From contig CAHJWM010000002.1 of assembly GCA_903642325.1 (NCBI GenBank), positions 62,001-126,000 on the forward strand: a stretch of DNA of 64,000 nt. The letters run 5' to 3'. Of this stretch, positions 48,246 to 58,036 are shown piece after piece (within the stretch, counting starts at the first letter, position 1; every line of letters starts with the position of its first letter). The notes under the pieces are model-generated. The model ran no database searches and had not been told where the DNA came from. It saw nothing but the letters and a program-made list of their open reading frames with translations. Position numbers and translations under genes: made by a program. The stretch comes from Myxococcales bacterium (GTDB taxonomy: Bacteria > Myxococcota_A > Polyangia > Polyangiales > Polyangiaceae).

Positions 48246-48860
48246 TCAAGCCTCGAGCAAGCCCTCGCGCACGATGAATGCACAGACTTCCTCGACGCCG
48301 GCGCCCGTTTTCAAGTTCGTAAACACGAACGGCTTCGAGGCGCGCATCTTCCGGGCGTCGCGATCCATCACTTCCAGCGAAGCGCCGACGTGCGGCGCGA
48401 GGTCGGTTTTGTTGATGATCAACAAATCGCTCTTCGTGATTCCGGGGCCGCCTTTGCGCGGTATTTTGTCGCCGGCGGCCACGTCGATGACATACAGCGT
48501 GAGATCGGAAAGCTCGGGGCTGAAGGTCGCAGCGAGGTTGTCCCCTCCACTTTCGATGATCACCAGATCCAGGTCGGTGAATTTCCGGTTGAGCGCAGCG
48601 ACGGCTTCTAAGTTGATCGAGGCGTCCTCGCGGATGGCGGTATGCGGGCAGCCCCCGGTCTCGACCCCGACGATGCGGTCTTCCTCGAGAGCGCCACTAC
48701 GCAGCAAAAAGTCAGCGTCCTCTCGCGTGTAGATGTCATTCGTGACGACGGCTATCTGAAAGCGGTCGCGGAGCCGTTTGCACAACGTGTCGACGAGCGC
48801 GGTCTTGCCCGAGCCGACCGGACCACCGACACCGAGTCTCAAAGCAGGTTTCTCTTTCAT
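48246..48860 (-). CDS. ureG: Urease accessory GTPase UreG
   Basis: A 204-residue SIMIBI GTPase that drives nickel insertion into urease. Walker A is [12 protein letters not shown], the nickel-binding CPH motif is in [15 protein letters not shown], and the G-motifs [15 protein letters not shown] and [12 protein letters not shown] are present. The ATG at 48860 is preferred; a start at 48914 adds an unlikely tail. It follows ureF by 19 bases and is the last urease gene. Confidence 0.96.
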   Translation of the reverse strand: MKEKPALRLGVGGPVGSGKTALVDTLCKRLRDRFQIAVVTNDIYTREDADFLLRSGALEEDRIVGVETGGCPHTAIREDASINLEAVAALNRKFTDLDLVIIESGGDNLAATFSPELSDLTLYVIDVAAGDKIPRKGGPGITKSDLLIINKTDLAPHVGASLEVMDRDARKMRASKPFVFTNLKTGAGVEEVCAFIVREGLLEA

Positions 48861-48879
48861 TACGGAGACCTCACATCCT

Positions 48880-49557
48880 TCACGATCGAAACAGCCGGCT
48901 GTATGCCGTCTCATGTAGTGCGCTTGCGAGCGCGAGCCCTGGCGCCAGAAAACCCGCGTCGACGAGGGTCAGATCGAGCCCGCGCGTCACGGCTTCTGGC
49001 AAGCGCTGGAGCACCCGCGAAAGCAAACGCTGCGCGGCAATGTGCCCGATCGGAAGCAGGCGCGTTGCGGCAGCCACCTGTTGCTCGAGCCACGAGAACG
49101 AAAAGCCCAAGGCCGCGCTGCGCAGCGGCACCTGAAAGTGCACTGCGGCCAACGAGAACGACGTAGCGAATGTCGCATCCGCATCGGCGATGAAGGCCTG
49201 GGCGTGTGGCACGCCAAGACCGCCCAGCACGCGGGCCAGGGCTGCGCCCAGATGGCGATCTTCGGCGGCGAGCTCGGCAGACTCTCGACAGGCATGGAGG
49301 AACTGGCTGAGAAAGCGCACCCGTTCCAGGTCACCGGCAGCCCAGGCCGCATACAGCTCGGCCAATACGGGCAAGTCCAAGCGTGGCAATATTTCGGTGA
49401 TCACGCCTTCGATCCACTCGCTCGCGCTGGGCTCGTCTTCCACCCAGCGGAGCAACACCGCTTGTTCGAGCCCTTGCGAGTACGCAAATGCACCGATCGG
49501 CAGGGCTGGGCTGGCGATCTGCAGCAGGCGCAACAGGGCGAGATCAGGCTGGTCCAT
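48880..49557 (-). CDS. ureF: Urease accessory protein UreF
   Basis: A 225-residue all-helical protein that bridges UreD-bound apo-urease and UreG. Seen are [20 protein letters not shown] near the start and the UreF pattern [20 protein letters not shown] toward the end. The ATG at 49557 lies 14 bases inside the end of ureE, giving translational coupling; the in-frame start at 49695 lies fully within ureE and is not used. Confidence 0.95.
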   Translation of the reverse strand: MDQPDLALLRLLQIASPALPIGAFAYSQGLEQAVLLRWVEDEPSASEWIEGVITEILPRLDLPVLAELYAAWAAGDLERVRFLSQFLHACRESAELAAEDRHLGAALARVLGGLGVPHAQAFIADADATFATSFSLAAVHFQVPLRSAALGFSFSWLEQQVAAATRLLPIGHIAAQRLLSRVLQRLPEAVTRGLDLTLVDAGFLAPGLALASALHETAYSRLFRS

Positions 49558-50053
49558 GCTCGTGATCGGCGTCCTTCTTGGGGTGTGGGTGGGCATGGCC
49601 GTGGCCGGGCGCGGGCGCCATGTGCGCGTGCCCGTGGCCGTAGGCGCCCGACTCTGGCTCGAACGCTTCGTCGACGAATCCCACCTGAAAGCCAAGCTCC
49701 CTCAGCATGTCATCGAGCACGTGGTCGTGAAGATAAGCCAAACGCTGCTCGTCTATTTGCAGCGCAATGTGCCGGTTGCCCAAATGATAGGCGGCTCGCG
49801 CCAGATCGGATGGCTCCTCGGCCGTCACCACCGAGAGCGGCTCCAGCGCGGCCTGCACCAGCACGACCGCGCCGTCGTCCGCTAGCAATCGATCCCCGTG
49901 GCGCAGGCCCGAGCCGCGCTCGAGCAGCATCCCTGCCGTGGTACCGTCGTCGAGATGCAGCAAGCCGCGCGACTTTTGACGGTCCGAATGCGCGAGGGTG
50001 ACCGTCGTGTCCGCGGCCGCGACTCCGACCGCCCTGAGTAAAATCTTGCGCAT
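49544..50053 (-). CDS. ureE: Urease accessory nickel chaperone UreE
   Basis: A 169-residue metallochaperone with an N-terminal peptide-binding domain (TVTLAHSDRQKSRGLLHLDD) and a central metal domain with AYHLGNRHIALQI. The C-terminal tail is strongly His-rich (HGHAHMAPAPGHGHAHPHP, then DADHEHGPA), the nickel-storing form of UreE. The ATG at 50053 opens MRKILLRAVG. It receives Ni and hands it to UreG. Confidence 0.95.
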   Translation of the reverse strand: MRKILLRAVGVAAADTTVTLAHSDRQKSRGLLHLDDGTTAGMLLERGSGLRHGDRLLADDGAVVLVQAALEPLSVVTAEEPSDLARAAYHLGNRHIALQIDEQRLAYLHDHVLDDMLRELGFQVGFVDEAFEPESGAYGHGHAHMAPAPGHGHAHPHPKKDADHEHGPA

Positions 50054-50076
50054 GGCTTCGACCTCGGCGATGCGAC

Positions 50077-51780
50077 TCAAAATAGAAAATAACGCTGGGC
50101 GAGCGGGAGCACGTCCGCCGGCTCGCAGGTCAAAAGCTGGCCGTCGGCGCGGACTTCGTAGGTTTGCGCATCTACCTCGATCTTGGGCAGAGCACCGTTG
50201 TGGATCAGATCGATCTTCTTGATGCTGCGCGTGCCGCGCACCGCGACCGCGCGCTTCTTCATCCCGACGCGCGCCACCACGCCATCGTCGAGCGCGGCCT
50301 GCGACACGAAGCTCACACTGGTTGCCGAACGCGCGCCGCCGAGCGAGCCGAACATGCGACGATAGTGCACCGGCTGCGGAGTCGGGATCGATGCGTTGGG
50401 ATCGCCCATGGGCGCCGCTACGATCATGCCGCCTTTGATGATGAGCCCGGGCTTGGCGCCGAAAAACATCGGATTCCAAAGCACTATGTCCGCCAACTTG
50501 CCGACTTCGAGCGAGCCGACCTCGTGCGCGATACCGTGGGTCAACGCCGGGTTTATCGTGTATTTGGCAATGTAGCGCTTGATCCGGAAGTTATCGTGCT
50601 GGGCTGGGTCTTCAGGCAGGCTGCCGCGTTGCACTTTCATCTTGTGCGCGGTTTGCCAGGTGCGCGTGATGACCTCACCCACGCGCCCCATCGCCTGAGA
50701 GTCCGACGAGATCATGCTGAACGCGCCCAGGTCGTGCAAAATGTCCTCGGCCGCAATCGTTTCGCGGCGGATACGGGACTCGGCAAACGCCACGTCTTCG
50801 GCGATGTCCGGATCGAGGTGATGGCAGACCATGAGCATGTCCAAGTGCTCGTCGATGGTATTTACCGTGTAGGGCCGCGTGGGGTTCGTCGACGATGGCA
50901 GCACATTCGGCTCACCGCAGGCCTTGATGATGTCCGGCGCGTGCCCGCCGCCCGCGCCTTCGGTGTGGTAGGCGTGAATCGAGCGGCCTTTGAAGGCCGC
51001 AAACGTGTCCTCGACGAAACCGGACTCGTTCAACGTGTCGCTGTGGATGGCCACTTGCACGTCCAATCGCTCGGCGACGTTCAAACAGTTGTCAATCGCC
51101 GCGGGCGTCGTTCCCCAGTCCTCGTGCAACTTGAAACCCATCGCGCCGGCGCGCGCCTGCACTTCCAGGGCCTCGGGCAGGCTGGTGTTGCCCTTACCCA
51201 GAAAGCCGAGATTCATCGGCAATGACTCGGCGGCTTGCAACATGCGCTCGAGGTACCAGGGGCCCGGCGTGCAGGTGGTCGCGTTGGTGCCGGCGGCCGG
51301 CCCCGTGCCACCACCGATCATCGTGGTGACGCCACTCATCAGCGCGTCCTCGATCTGCTGCGGGCAGATGAAGTGAATGTGCGAGTCGATGCCCGCAGGG
51401 GTGGCGATCAATCCCTCTCCCGCGATGACCTCGGTGCCCGGGCCAACCACGATGTCGACCCCAGGCTGGACATCCGGATTGCCGCCCTTACCGATGCCGA
51501 CGATGCGGCCGTGCTTGATGCCGATGTCCGCCTTGATGATGCCCCAATGGTCGACGATCAAGGCATTGGTGATGATCGTGTCTACGACGGCGGCATCCAC
51601 GCGCTGACTCTGCCCCATGCCGTCCCGAATCACCTTGCCACCGCCGAACTTCACTTCCTCGCCGTAGATGGTTCGGTCAGCTTCGACTTGTAGAAAGAGC
51701 TCGGTATCCGCCAAGCGCATGCGATCGCCGGTGGTGGGTCCAAACATTGCGGCGTATGCCGCGCGGTCGATGCGCAGCAT
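50077..51780 (-). CDS. ureC: Urease alpha subunit UreC
   Basis: The 567-residue catalytic subunit that hydrolyses urea to ammonia and carbamate at a di-nickel site. Landmarks are [12 protein letters not shown] (Ni-binding His pair), the carbamylated Lys in [22 protein letters not shown] and [13 protein letters not shown] (further His ligands), the flap [13 protein letters not shown] with catalytic His, and Asp in [14 protein letters not shown]. All key residues appear intact. Its ATG shares one base with the ureB stop. Confidence 0.98.
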   Translation of the reverse strand: MLRIDRAAYAAMFGPTTGDRMRLADTELFLQVEADRTIYGEEVKFGGGKVIRDGMGQSQRVDAAVVDTIITNALIVDHWGIIKADIGIKHGRIVGIGKGGNPDVQPGVDIVVGPGTEVIAGEGLIATPAGIDSHIHFICPQQIEDALMSGVTTMIGGGTGPAAGTNATTCTPGPWYLERMLQAAESLPMNLGFLGKGNTSLPEALEVQARAGAMGFKLHEDWGTTPAAIDNCLNVAERLDVQVAIHSDTLNESGFVEDTFAAFKGRSIHAYHTEGAGGGHAPDIIKACGEPNVLPSSTNPTRPYTVNTIDEHLDMLMVCHHLDPDIAEDVAFAESRIRRETIAAEDILHDLGAFSMISSDSQAMGRVGEVITRTWQTAHKMKVQRGSLPEDPAQHDNFRIKRYIAKYTINPALTHGIAHEVGSLEVGKLADIVLWNPMFFGAKPGLIIKGGMIVAAPMGDPNASIPTPQPVHYRRMFGSLGGARSATSVSFVSQAALDDGVVARVGMKKRAVAVRGTRSIKKIDLIHNGALPKIEVDAQTYEVRADGQLLTCEPADVLPLAQRYFLF

Positions 51781-52100
51781 CAGCTCTTTGCCCCCCCCAA
51801 GGGGCCCATGATTTTACCCTGGAAACCGTAGACTTTGCGTTCTCCTGCGTAGGCCACGAGCTCCACCTCGCGCTCTTGGCCTGGCTCGAAGCGCACGGCG
51901 GTGCCGGCCGCGATGTTCAAGCGAAAACCGCGTGCCCGCTCGCGCTCGAAGTGGAGCGCGTCGTTGGTTTCGTAGAAATGATAGTGGGAGCCAACTTGAA
52001 TCGGGCGGTCGCCCGTGTTCGAAACCTTGACGCGCAGTGTATCGCGCCCAGCGTTGAGCTCGATGTCGCCTTGCGCTAACAGCAACTCACCAGGGATCAT
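51780..52100 (-). CDS. ureB: Urease beta subunit UreB
   Basis: A 106-residue beta-rich structural subunit: [18 protein letters not shown] at the start, [20 protein letters not shown] in the middle and FQGKIMGPL at the end. The ATG at 52100 gives this standard N-terminus; upstream in-frame codons are not homologous. It is separate from UreA and UreC, as in most bacteria outside Helicobacter. Confidence 0.97.
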   Translation of the reverse strand: MIPGELLLAQGDIELNAGRDTLRVKVSNTGDRPIQVGSHYHFYETNDALHFERERARGFRLNIAAGTAVRFEPGQEREVELVAYAGERKVYGFQGKIMGPLGGAKS

Positions 52101-52113
52101 CGTTGGCCTCGGC

Positions 52114-52416
52114 TTACGGAATGGGGTTGTGGACGGTGACGAGCTTGGTGCCGTCCGGAAATGTGGCTTCGACCTGAACCTCGGCAATCATCTCGGGCAC
52201 GCCTTCCATGACCTCGGTCCGCGTCAATAGCTTGCTGCCGTAGCTCATCAGCTCGGCCACGGTTCGACCGTCACGAGCGCCCTCCAGAATGGCCGCGCTG
52301 ATGAACGCCACGGCCTCGGGGTAGTTCAGCTTCAGACCGCGGGCCTTGCGACGTTCGGCGAGGAGCCCGGCCGTGAAGATCAATAACTTGTCTTTTTCGC
52401 GAGGAGTGAGCTCCAT
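52114..52416 (-). CDS. ureA: Urease gamma subunit UreA
   Basis: A 100-residue helical structural subunit: [40 protein letters not shown] and [20 protein letters not shown], ending in VTVHNPI. Length is the family norm. It lies 31 bases after ureD and 13 before ureB. Confidence 0.98.
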   Translation of the reverse strand: MELTPREKDKLLIFTAGLLAERRKARGLKLNYPEAVAFISAAILEGARDGRTVAELMSYGSKLLTRTEVMEGVPEMIAEVQVEATFPDGTKLVTVHNPIP

Positions 52417-52447
52417 CTTGGACTTTCTTCGAGCGTCAGCGGGAACG

Positions 52448-53314
52448 TCAGGTCAACCAGATGCGCGGCGGGCTTGCGGGTCGCCCAAACAAGACCGGCC
52501 GAACCGCGGCCCAGGCGGCTGCCAGGACTTGCCGGGCACGTTCGGTATTGTCGCCTAAGTAGCGACACAGGATGACCGAACGCGTCTGGGTCACCGCAAA
52601 GAGCTCCTTGGCCGGGTCGTAGTCCACGGCGGCGCGCGCTGCGGCCACGGCCACGGGGCTCAGGCCGGTACACACGAACGTGCCGGATACGCGCCGCCCA
52701 CCCAGGCCCCAGGCCGCGTTGCGCACCGCCGCCGTCGCCGCGAAGCGCGCGCGTTCGATCCAAAGCGGCCGTGAGCCCTGCCAAAGCTCGAACGCCTGGT
52801 CGAGCTCACCAGCCGTGAAGTGGTCCCCCGAGGCCGCACGTCCTAAACAAACGATGTCCCACCCGCAAAACGACGCGCCTGGCTCGAGCTCCACGCGCGT
52901 GCGGGTCTTCACCTGCGCCGCACCGTACACGATTGTCTCCTGCGGCAGGTATTCGAGGCAGCCGCCTTCTTGGACGCAGAGCAGTTGCCGCTGCTCGGCG
53001 ACGCGGCCCTGACTTCGATAAAACTTGGTGGCGGCAGGCGTGGTCACGAGGACCTGGGCACCCGTTGCCACGCTAATCTGAACGGACAACAGATCGCCGG
53101 CCACGACGCCCCCTGGCGGATGAAGCAAGTAGACGTGCGCGACGCCACCTTCGGGATAAAACGGACGCTGCACGGACAGGGGCCCGCGGTGTAGTCGGTG
53201 CACGAGCGCGGTCCGCCCCGCGACGACGGCGAAGCCGAGCTCGAGCTCCGCCGCCCAGCCCGGCTGGGCTAGCTCTGCGACGCCCCGCGTGCTCGCGGGC
53301 GATAATGCGTTCAT
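52448..53314 (-). CDS. ureD: Urease accessory protein UreD (UreH)
   Basis: A 288-residue scaffold protein that binds apo-urease and recruits UreF and UreG. Family segments are [53 protein letters not shown] and [14 protein letters not shown]. The ATG at 53314 overlaps the cupin stop (ATGA), so urease expression is translationally tied to the transport genes upstream. Earlier in-frame codons lie in the cupin gene and are rejected. Confidence 0.95.
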   Translation of the reverse strand: MNALSPASTRGVAELAQPGWAAELELGFAVVAGRTALVHRLHRGPLSVQRPFYPEGGVAHVYLLHPPGGVVAGDLLSVQISVATGAQVLVTTPAATKFYRSQGRVAEQRQLLCVQEGGCLEYLPQETIVYGAAQVKTRTRVELEPGASFCGWDIVCLGRAASGDHFTAGELDQAFELWQGSRPLWIERARFAATAAVRNAAWGLGGRRVSGTFVCTGLSPVAVAAARAAVDYDPAKELFAVTQTRSVILCRYLGDNTERARQVLAAAWAAVRPVLFGRPASPPRIWLT

Positions 53315-53655
53315 CCGTCGACGAACTCCACCGGCTGATCCCAAGTGACGAAAACGATGCAGCCTTCCGGGCTGGTCACCTCGTGGCTCGAACCCGGCGG
53401 ATTGACCACCACCGTGCCCTTGCCGTAACGGCCGCGCTCGTCGACTTGCGCCCCCTGTAAGACGAGGATCTGCTCGAAGCCGCCGTGGCGATGCGCGGGT
53501 AAGGCGGCGCCCGGCGCATAGCGCAGCAACGCCGCCGCGCGCCCACCCCCCATCTCCCCGTACAATGGGTGGATCTCGATCCCGGTTCTGAAAGGCTGCC
53601 ACGTCATCTCTCCCTGCAGTAGCGCGTCGAGATCAACTCTGAATGATTTCTGCAT
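53311..53655 (-). CDS. Cupin-domain protein (ChrR-like)
   Basis: A 114-residue single cupin. The metal motif reads YAPGAALPAHRHGGFEQILV, then GTVVVNPPGSSHEVTSPEGC, and the fold matches ChrR-type or small regulatory/enzymatic cupins. The ATG at 53655 is two bases after the ATPase stop. Placed between the transporter ATPase and ureD, it could be a metal-dependent enzyme or a sensor for the pathway; the function cannot be assigned. Confidence 0.85.
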   Translation of the reverse strand: MQKSFRVDLDALLQGEMTWQPFRTGIEIHPLYGEMGGGRAAALLRYAPGAALPAHRHGGFEQILVLQGAQVDERGRYGKGTVVVNPPGSSHEVTSPEGCIVFVTWDQPVEFVDG

Positions 53656-53657
53656 CG

Positions 53658-55238
53658 TCAACCGCGGCCTGCCATGTGTCGGCCGATTTCTTGCAAATCA
53701 GCGCGCGCGGCAGGGGCTTCGTGCACGATAGCACCTTCGCTCATCACCAAAATACGATCGGCGAGCGCAAAGACTTCGTCGAGATCCGCGCTCACGAGCA
53801 GCACCGCCGCTCCCGCATTGCGCGCGCCCATGATGCGTGTGCGGATCTCGGCAACCGCGGCAAAATCGAGGCCAAAGCAGGGGTTAGCTACGATCAACAG
53901 GCGCACTTGTCCGGTCAGCTCACGAGCCAAAACCGCGCGCTGTACATTGCCACCCGATAGATTGCCGATGCGCTCGTCCGCCGACGGGGTCTTGATCCGA
54001 AATTCGTCGATCGCGACATCGGCATGCCGCCGGAGGCTTCCGTGACGCACGAGCCAGCGCCAGAGCGTAAATGGGCTAACGTCGAAATTTCGAAAGCCGA
54101 TGTTCTCGGCAACCGACATGTTCGGCACGCAAGCGTTCCGGAGAGGCGCCTCCGGCAGCAAGCGCACGCCTTGCTCGCGGATCTCCCGGCGTGTGGCGCC
54201 GTATGGTTCCCCTGCGACGGCTACGCTCCCCGAGCGTAGCCGTCGCTGGCCAGCAAGCACCTCCACCAACTGATCTTGCCCATTGCCGGATACACCGGCG
54301 ATGCCCACGATTTCACCGGCTCGGACCTCGAAGCTCACGCCATCGAGCACGGGCAGGCCAAGATCGTCGTCTGCTTCCAGCCGGGCCACGCTCAGCACGA
54401 CCGCGGTCGCGGTCGTGGCCTCGCGGGCGGCCGACGCGCTCGGCGGCTCAGCTCCCACCATCATCTCCGCCATCTGCGCCGTCGTCAGCGCGCTCACCTT
54501 GCCCGAGCCCGCAAAACGACCCTTGCGAAGTACGGTAACCTCGTCACAGAACCGCGTCACCTCCCTGAACTTGTGCGTTATCATCAGCACGCTGAGCTCG
54601 CCGCGGTGGGCCATGTCCCGGACCATGCCGAGCACGCTGTCGGCCTCGTCCGGCGTGAGAACACTCGTCGGCTCATCCAAAATCACGATCTGGCTGCCCA
54701 AATAAAGTTGCTTCAGTATTTCTAGCTTTTGCTTTTCACCTGCCGCGAGCTGACGCACGAGGCGCGTCGGCGAGATCGAAAATGGCATTCGCGCCATGAA
54801 CGAGTCGAGCATGGCGTGCTCCTTCTTCCAGTCGATGAACGCTGGCACCTGGGCGCGGGAAAGCACCAAGTTCTCGGCCACGGTCATATTCTCGACCAGC
54901 GTGAAGTGCTGATAGACCATGCCGATGCCATGCACCTGCGCGTCCTTGGGATTTTTGATCGAGACCGCGGCACTGCCAACCAGCACCCGCCCGCCATCCG
55001 CGTGATAAAAACCCATGATGCACTTCACGAGCGTGCTCTTGCCAGCACCGTTCTCGCCCAGCAGCGCGTGCACGGAGCCTGGCTCGAGCCGCAGCGACAC
55101 CGAGTCCAGCACGGTCAACGCACCAAAGCGCTTGCTGACCCGCTCCGCGATCAAGAGCGGCGGCGCTGAAGGCATTGCCGCGAGCCGGCGGCCAAACCCA
55201 CGTTCGATGCCTGCTGGTTGGGCGGCGGCCGCGCTCAC
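53658..55238 (-). CDS. Double-domain ABC ATPase of a BMP-family (nucleoside-type) importer
   Basis: A 526-residue tandem ATPase like NupO/RbsA-type proteins. The N-terminal half has Walker A LGENGAGKST, a variant signature LAAGEKQKLEIL and IVILDEPTSVLTP. The C-terminal half has a degenerate Walker A (IAGVSGNGQDQL) with signature NLSGGNVQRAVLARE, as usual for this group. The GTG at 55238 overlaps the hydrolase stop (GTGA); an ATG at 55175 is the alternative. It energises the two permeases at 55952-58035. Confidence 0.93.
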   Translation of the reverse strand: MSAAAAQPAGIERGFGRRLAAMPSAPPLLIAERVSKRFGALTVLDSVSLRLEPGSVHALLGENGAGKSTLVKCIMGFYHADGGRVLVGSAAVSIKNPKDAQVHGIGMVYQHFTLVENMTVAENLVLSRAQVPAFIDWKKEHAMLDSFMARMPFSISPTRLVRQLAAGEKQKLEILKQLYLGSQIVILDEPTSVLTPDEADSVLGMVRDMAHRGELSVLMITHKFREVTRFCDEVTVLRKGRFAGSGKVSALTTAQMAEMMVGAEPPSASAAREATTATAVVLSVARLEADDDLGLPVLDGVSFEVRAGEIVGIAGVSGNGQDQLVEVLAGQRRLRSGSVAVAGEPYGATRREIREQGVRLLPEAPLRNACVPNMSVAENIGFRNFDVSPFTLWRWLVRHGSLRRHADVAIDEFRIKTPSADERIGNLSGGNVQRAVLARELTGQVRLLIVANPCFGLDFAAVAEIRTRIMGARNAGAAVLLVSADLDEVFALADRILVMSEGAIVHEAPAARADLQEIGRHMAGRG

Positions 55239-55930
55239 GAGAGCGCCTCGATCAAAGCGGCGGATGTGCTGACGGCTCCGAACACGCCGCTTTGCATGGT
55301 GACCATCTTCAACGCGGCGGCATGGTTGCCGGCGTCCGTCGCCGCGCAGCAATCCGACAGGATCACGCATTCGAAGCCGCGGTCATTGGCTTCTCGCATG
55401 GTGGTGTGCACGCAGACGTCGGTGGTGATGCCAGTCAAAATGAGATTTTCGATTCGACGCTGATGCAAAATTAACTCAAGATCGGTGGCACAAAACGAGC
55501 CTTTACCCGGTTTGTCGATGATCGTTTCACCGGGCAGCGCCGCAAGCTCCGGAATGAGATCCCAACCCGGTTCGCCGCGCACGAGCACGCGCCCGCACGG
55601 GCCACTGTCCCCAATGCCGGTTTGGCCGACGCTGCCGTCGTCGCGGCGCCTCGATCGCCAGCGCTTATTATCGGGCAAGTCAGCTAGATCGGGGCGATGG
55701 CCTTCTCGAGTGTGGAGGATGTGATAGCCGCGCGAGCGGAGCGCGGTCAGCACGCGCTGAATGGGCGCGATGCAGGCACGGCTGTTCGAAATATCGTATC
55801 CAAGCAGATCGATGTAGCCACCCTTGCCGCAAAAATCGGTCTGCATGTCGATTACGATCAGGGCCGTGTTCTCCGGACGTAAATCTCCGTTGTAAGGCCA
55901 GGGGTAAGGGTTTGCGGCGGCATATGACAT
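55235..55930 (-). CDS. Isochorismatase-fold amidohydrolase, biuret-hydrolase-like
   Basis: A 231-residue cysteine hydrolase. The triad is visible as Asp28 in VIDMQTDFCGKGGYIDLLGY, Lys139 in IIDKPGKGSF and Cys172 in GITTDVCVHTTMREAND; Lys-Cys spacing is as in BiuH. The N-terminus WPYNGDLRPENTALIVIDMQ and HTREGHRPDL, plus GPCGRVLVRGEPGW, closely resemble biuret hydrolases (and more distantly RutB and N-carbamoylsarcosine amidase). GAAGGAGA precedes the ATG. It sits between permease and ATPase genes of a BMP-type importer and upstream of urease, so it probably acts on the imported compound. A biuret, triuret or other N-carbamoyl substrate is inferred. Confidence 0.85.
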   Translation of the reverse strand: MSYAAANPYPWPYNGDLRPENTALIVIDMQTDFCGKGGYIDLLGYDISNSRACIAPIQRVLTALRSRGYHILHTREGHRPDLADLPDNKRWRSRRRDDGSVGQTGIGDSGPCGRVLVRGEPGWDLIPELAALPGETIIDKPGKGSFCATDLELILHQRRIENLILTGITTDVCVHTTMREANDRGFECVILSDCCAATDAGNHAAALKMVTMQSGVFGAVSTSAALIEALS

Positions 55931-55951
55931 TACTGAGATCTCCTTCAGACG

Positions 55952-56875
55952 CTAGCGGGCTACGGTGAGCTCCGCGGGTTGATCGGCCGAGACGCGGGTG
56001 GCGGAGCTACTCAGGATCATGATCAGCAGCGTGAGAGCGTACGGAGCAGCGTTGAATAAATAGTAGCCCTTGCTCACGCCCACCGCCTGCAACGCGGGAC
56101 CGAGCGCGCTTGCGCCACCAAAAAGCAAGGACGCGTACAGGCAGCGCACCGGGCTCCAGCGCGCAAAAATCACCAAAGCCACCGCCATTAGGCCTTGGCC
56201 GCTAGACAAGCCCTCGTTCCAGCTGCCGGGATAGAATAGCGATAAGAACGAGCCGCCCACGCCAGCCAAAAAACCGCCCGCCATGGTGGCCAAGGTGCGC
56301 ACGCGGTTCACGTCATAGCCCATGGCCCGCGCCGCCTCCGCGCTCTCGCCGACGGTGCGCACGATCAAGCCCCAGCGTGTGCGGCGCAAGGCGAAGCTGA
56401 CCGCCGGCGCGAGCAACACGCCGAGAATGAAGAGCACGTTCACGCGCAGCGCGTCTTCCACTTGCGATGTGTGGCTCCAGAATCCGAATGGAATCGCGGG
56501 CAGCCGCGGCGCGGTCGGCTGGATCAACGGCTTACCCAAGAAAAACGCCAAGCCGGAGCCAAACAGCATTAGCCCGATGCCCACTGCCACGTCATTGACG
56601 CGCGGCCGGCCGCACAGAAAACCGTGCACTGCGCCCAGCAACACGCCGACGAGCCCCGCCCCGAGCACGCCTAGCCAGGGCGAGCCACTCAAGTAGGACG
56701 TGCCGTAGCCGACCATGGCACCCATGACGAGCGTGCCCTCCAGACCGAGGTTTACGCGCCCGCTGCGCTCGGTGATACATTCACCCAAGCTCACGAAAAT
56801 GAACGGCGTGCTGACGCGAATGGCGCCCGCGCACACTGCCAGTGGCACACCCCAAGCGCCGAGCACGTCCGACAT
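55952..56875 (-). CDS. BMP-family ABC importer permease 2
   Basis: A 307-residue permease of the nucleoside/BMP type (YufQ-like) with about eight membrane segments: STPFIFVSLGECITERSGRV, NLGLEGTLVMGAMVGY and RAMGYDVNRVRTLATMAGGF are characteristic. The ATG at 56875 shares one base with the stop of permease 1 (TGATG). The upstream frame of the same phase inside permease 1 is out-of-phase noise and is excluded. Confidence 0.93.
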   Translation of the reverse strand: MSDVLGAWGVPLAVCAGAIRVSTPFIFVSLGECITERSGRVNLGLEGTLVMGAMVGYGTSYLSGSPWLGVLGAGLVGVLLGAVHGFLCGRPRVNDVAVGIGLMLFGSGLAFFLGKPLIQPTAPRLPAIPFGFWSHTSQVEDALRVNVLFILGVLLAPAVSFALRRTRWGLIVRTVGESAEAARAMGYDVNRVRTLATMAGGFLAGVGGSFLSLFYPGSWNEGLSSGQGLMAVALVIFARWSPVRCLYASLLFGGASALGPALQAVGVSKGYYLFNAAPYALTLLIMILSSSATRVSADQPAELTVAR

Positions 56876-58035
56876 CAGGCTACCGACCCCACCGACTCCG
56901 CGGCGGCGGCTCGCCGCGCAAAGCGCCAAACGTCCAGCCGCCCGTACAGTGTCTCGCTGGCCAAGATGACCATGAATAAAATACCTTGCAGCACGTTGAC
57001 GCTCGCATCCGGGAGGTTGAAATTGCGCTGCAGCAGGCCGCCGCTGGCGCTGATCCCGCCCACCAAGAGCGCCACCGGAATTACCCCTAGCGGGTTTTGA
57101 CGCGCTACGAAGGCGACCAAAATGCCCGCGTAGCCGTAGCCCGCCACGAGCGAGGCATTGGCGCGGCCATGCACCGCGGCGACCTCCACCATGCCAGCCG
57201 TACCGGCGGCAGCGCCCGCCAAAAAGCAGGTGAAAATCAGCAACCGACGCACGCGCAGTCCACTCAGCAATGCCGCCCTCAAGTTGCCGCCCGTCATGGC
57301 CGCGGCAAAACCAAAGACGGTGCGCTTCATCAACACATAGGCGAGCAGGCAGGCCACGACACCGTAAAGGAGGCCCCAATGCACGTCCAAACCAGGGATG
57401 GGACCCAGCATATTTGCTTCACCGATGTGGCGCGTCGCAGGCTTGTTCAAACTCAGCGGATCGCGAAGCGGCCCTTCCACCAAATGGTTCATCAGGGCGA
57501 TGGCTATGTACGCCAAGAGCAAACTGCTGATCGTCTCGTTCACCCCGCGATAAGCTCGGAGCGCCCCCACAAGCCCGATCCAGGCGCCGCCGGCGGTGGC
57601 GCCTGCCAAGAACATGGTAATCAAAACCAGATACGAGCTCGAGCCATGCATGGCCAAACCTGCGACAGCTGCGGCTACGCCACCTACGACTAGCGCTCCT
57701 TCACCGCCAATGACGACCAAGCCGAGCTGAGCCGGCAACGCCGTGCACAGCGCGGTGAGCATCAACGGCGCTGAGCGCTGAAGAGTGTTTTGAAACGAGA
57801 ACCATGTGCCGAATGCGCCGCGGAACATCTCTTCGTACACGGCCATGGGGTTCAGGCCATCCAGGGCCAGAAATCCCCCAAAAAGCAGCATCGCCACGAG
57901 TACGGCCAAGAGCGAGATCAAGACCGGTTCGAGCTTCTTGACCCAGCTGACCCCGACGAGGCCAGGTGCTTGCGGCGTGGCTGCTTTCGGGATCGCCCCT
58001 GCCGGGCTAGACGGCACGGGCGAGGCTTGGCTCAT
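56875..58035 (-). CDS. BMP-family ABC importer permease 1
   Basis: A 386-residue permease (YufP-like) with a longer N-terminal cytoplasmic tail and about nine membrane segments. Features include FSFQNTLQRSAPLMLTALCT, GLVVIGGEGALVVGGVAAAV, GVNETISSLLLAYIAIALMN and AAAMTGGNLRAALLSGLRVR. It follows the BMP lipoprotein gene by one base. With permease 2 it forms the channel. Confidence 0.93.
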   Translation of the reverse strand: MSQASPVPSSPAGAIPKAATPQAPGLVGVSWVKKLEPVLISLLAVLVAMLLFGGFLALDGLNPMAVYEEMFRGAFGTWFSFQNTLQRSAPLMLTALCTALPAQLGLVVIGGEGALVVGGVAAAVAGLAMHGSSSYLVLITMFLAGATAGGAWIGLVGALRAYRGVNETISSLLLAYIAIALMNHLVEGPLRDPLSLNKPATRHIGEANMLGPIPGLDVHWGLLYGVVACLLAYVLMKRTVFGFAAAMTGGNLRAALLSGLRVRRLLIFTCFLAGAAAGTAGMVEVAAVHGRANASLVAGYGYAGILVAFVARQNPLGVIPVALLVGGISASGGLLQRNFNLPDASVNVLQGILFMVILASETLYGRLDVWRFARRAAAAESVGSVA

Positions 58036-58036
58036 C

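Noticed and set aside
49042-51225. Long plus-strand frames opposite ureF, ureE and ureC
   Set aside because: Shadows of conserved urease genes; composition is unlike protein and no ribosome-binding sites were seen.
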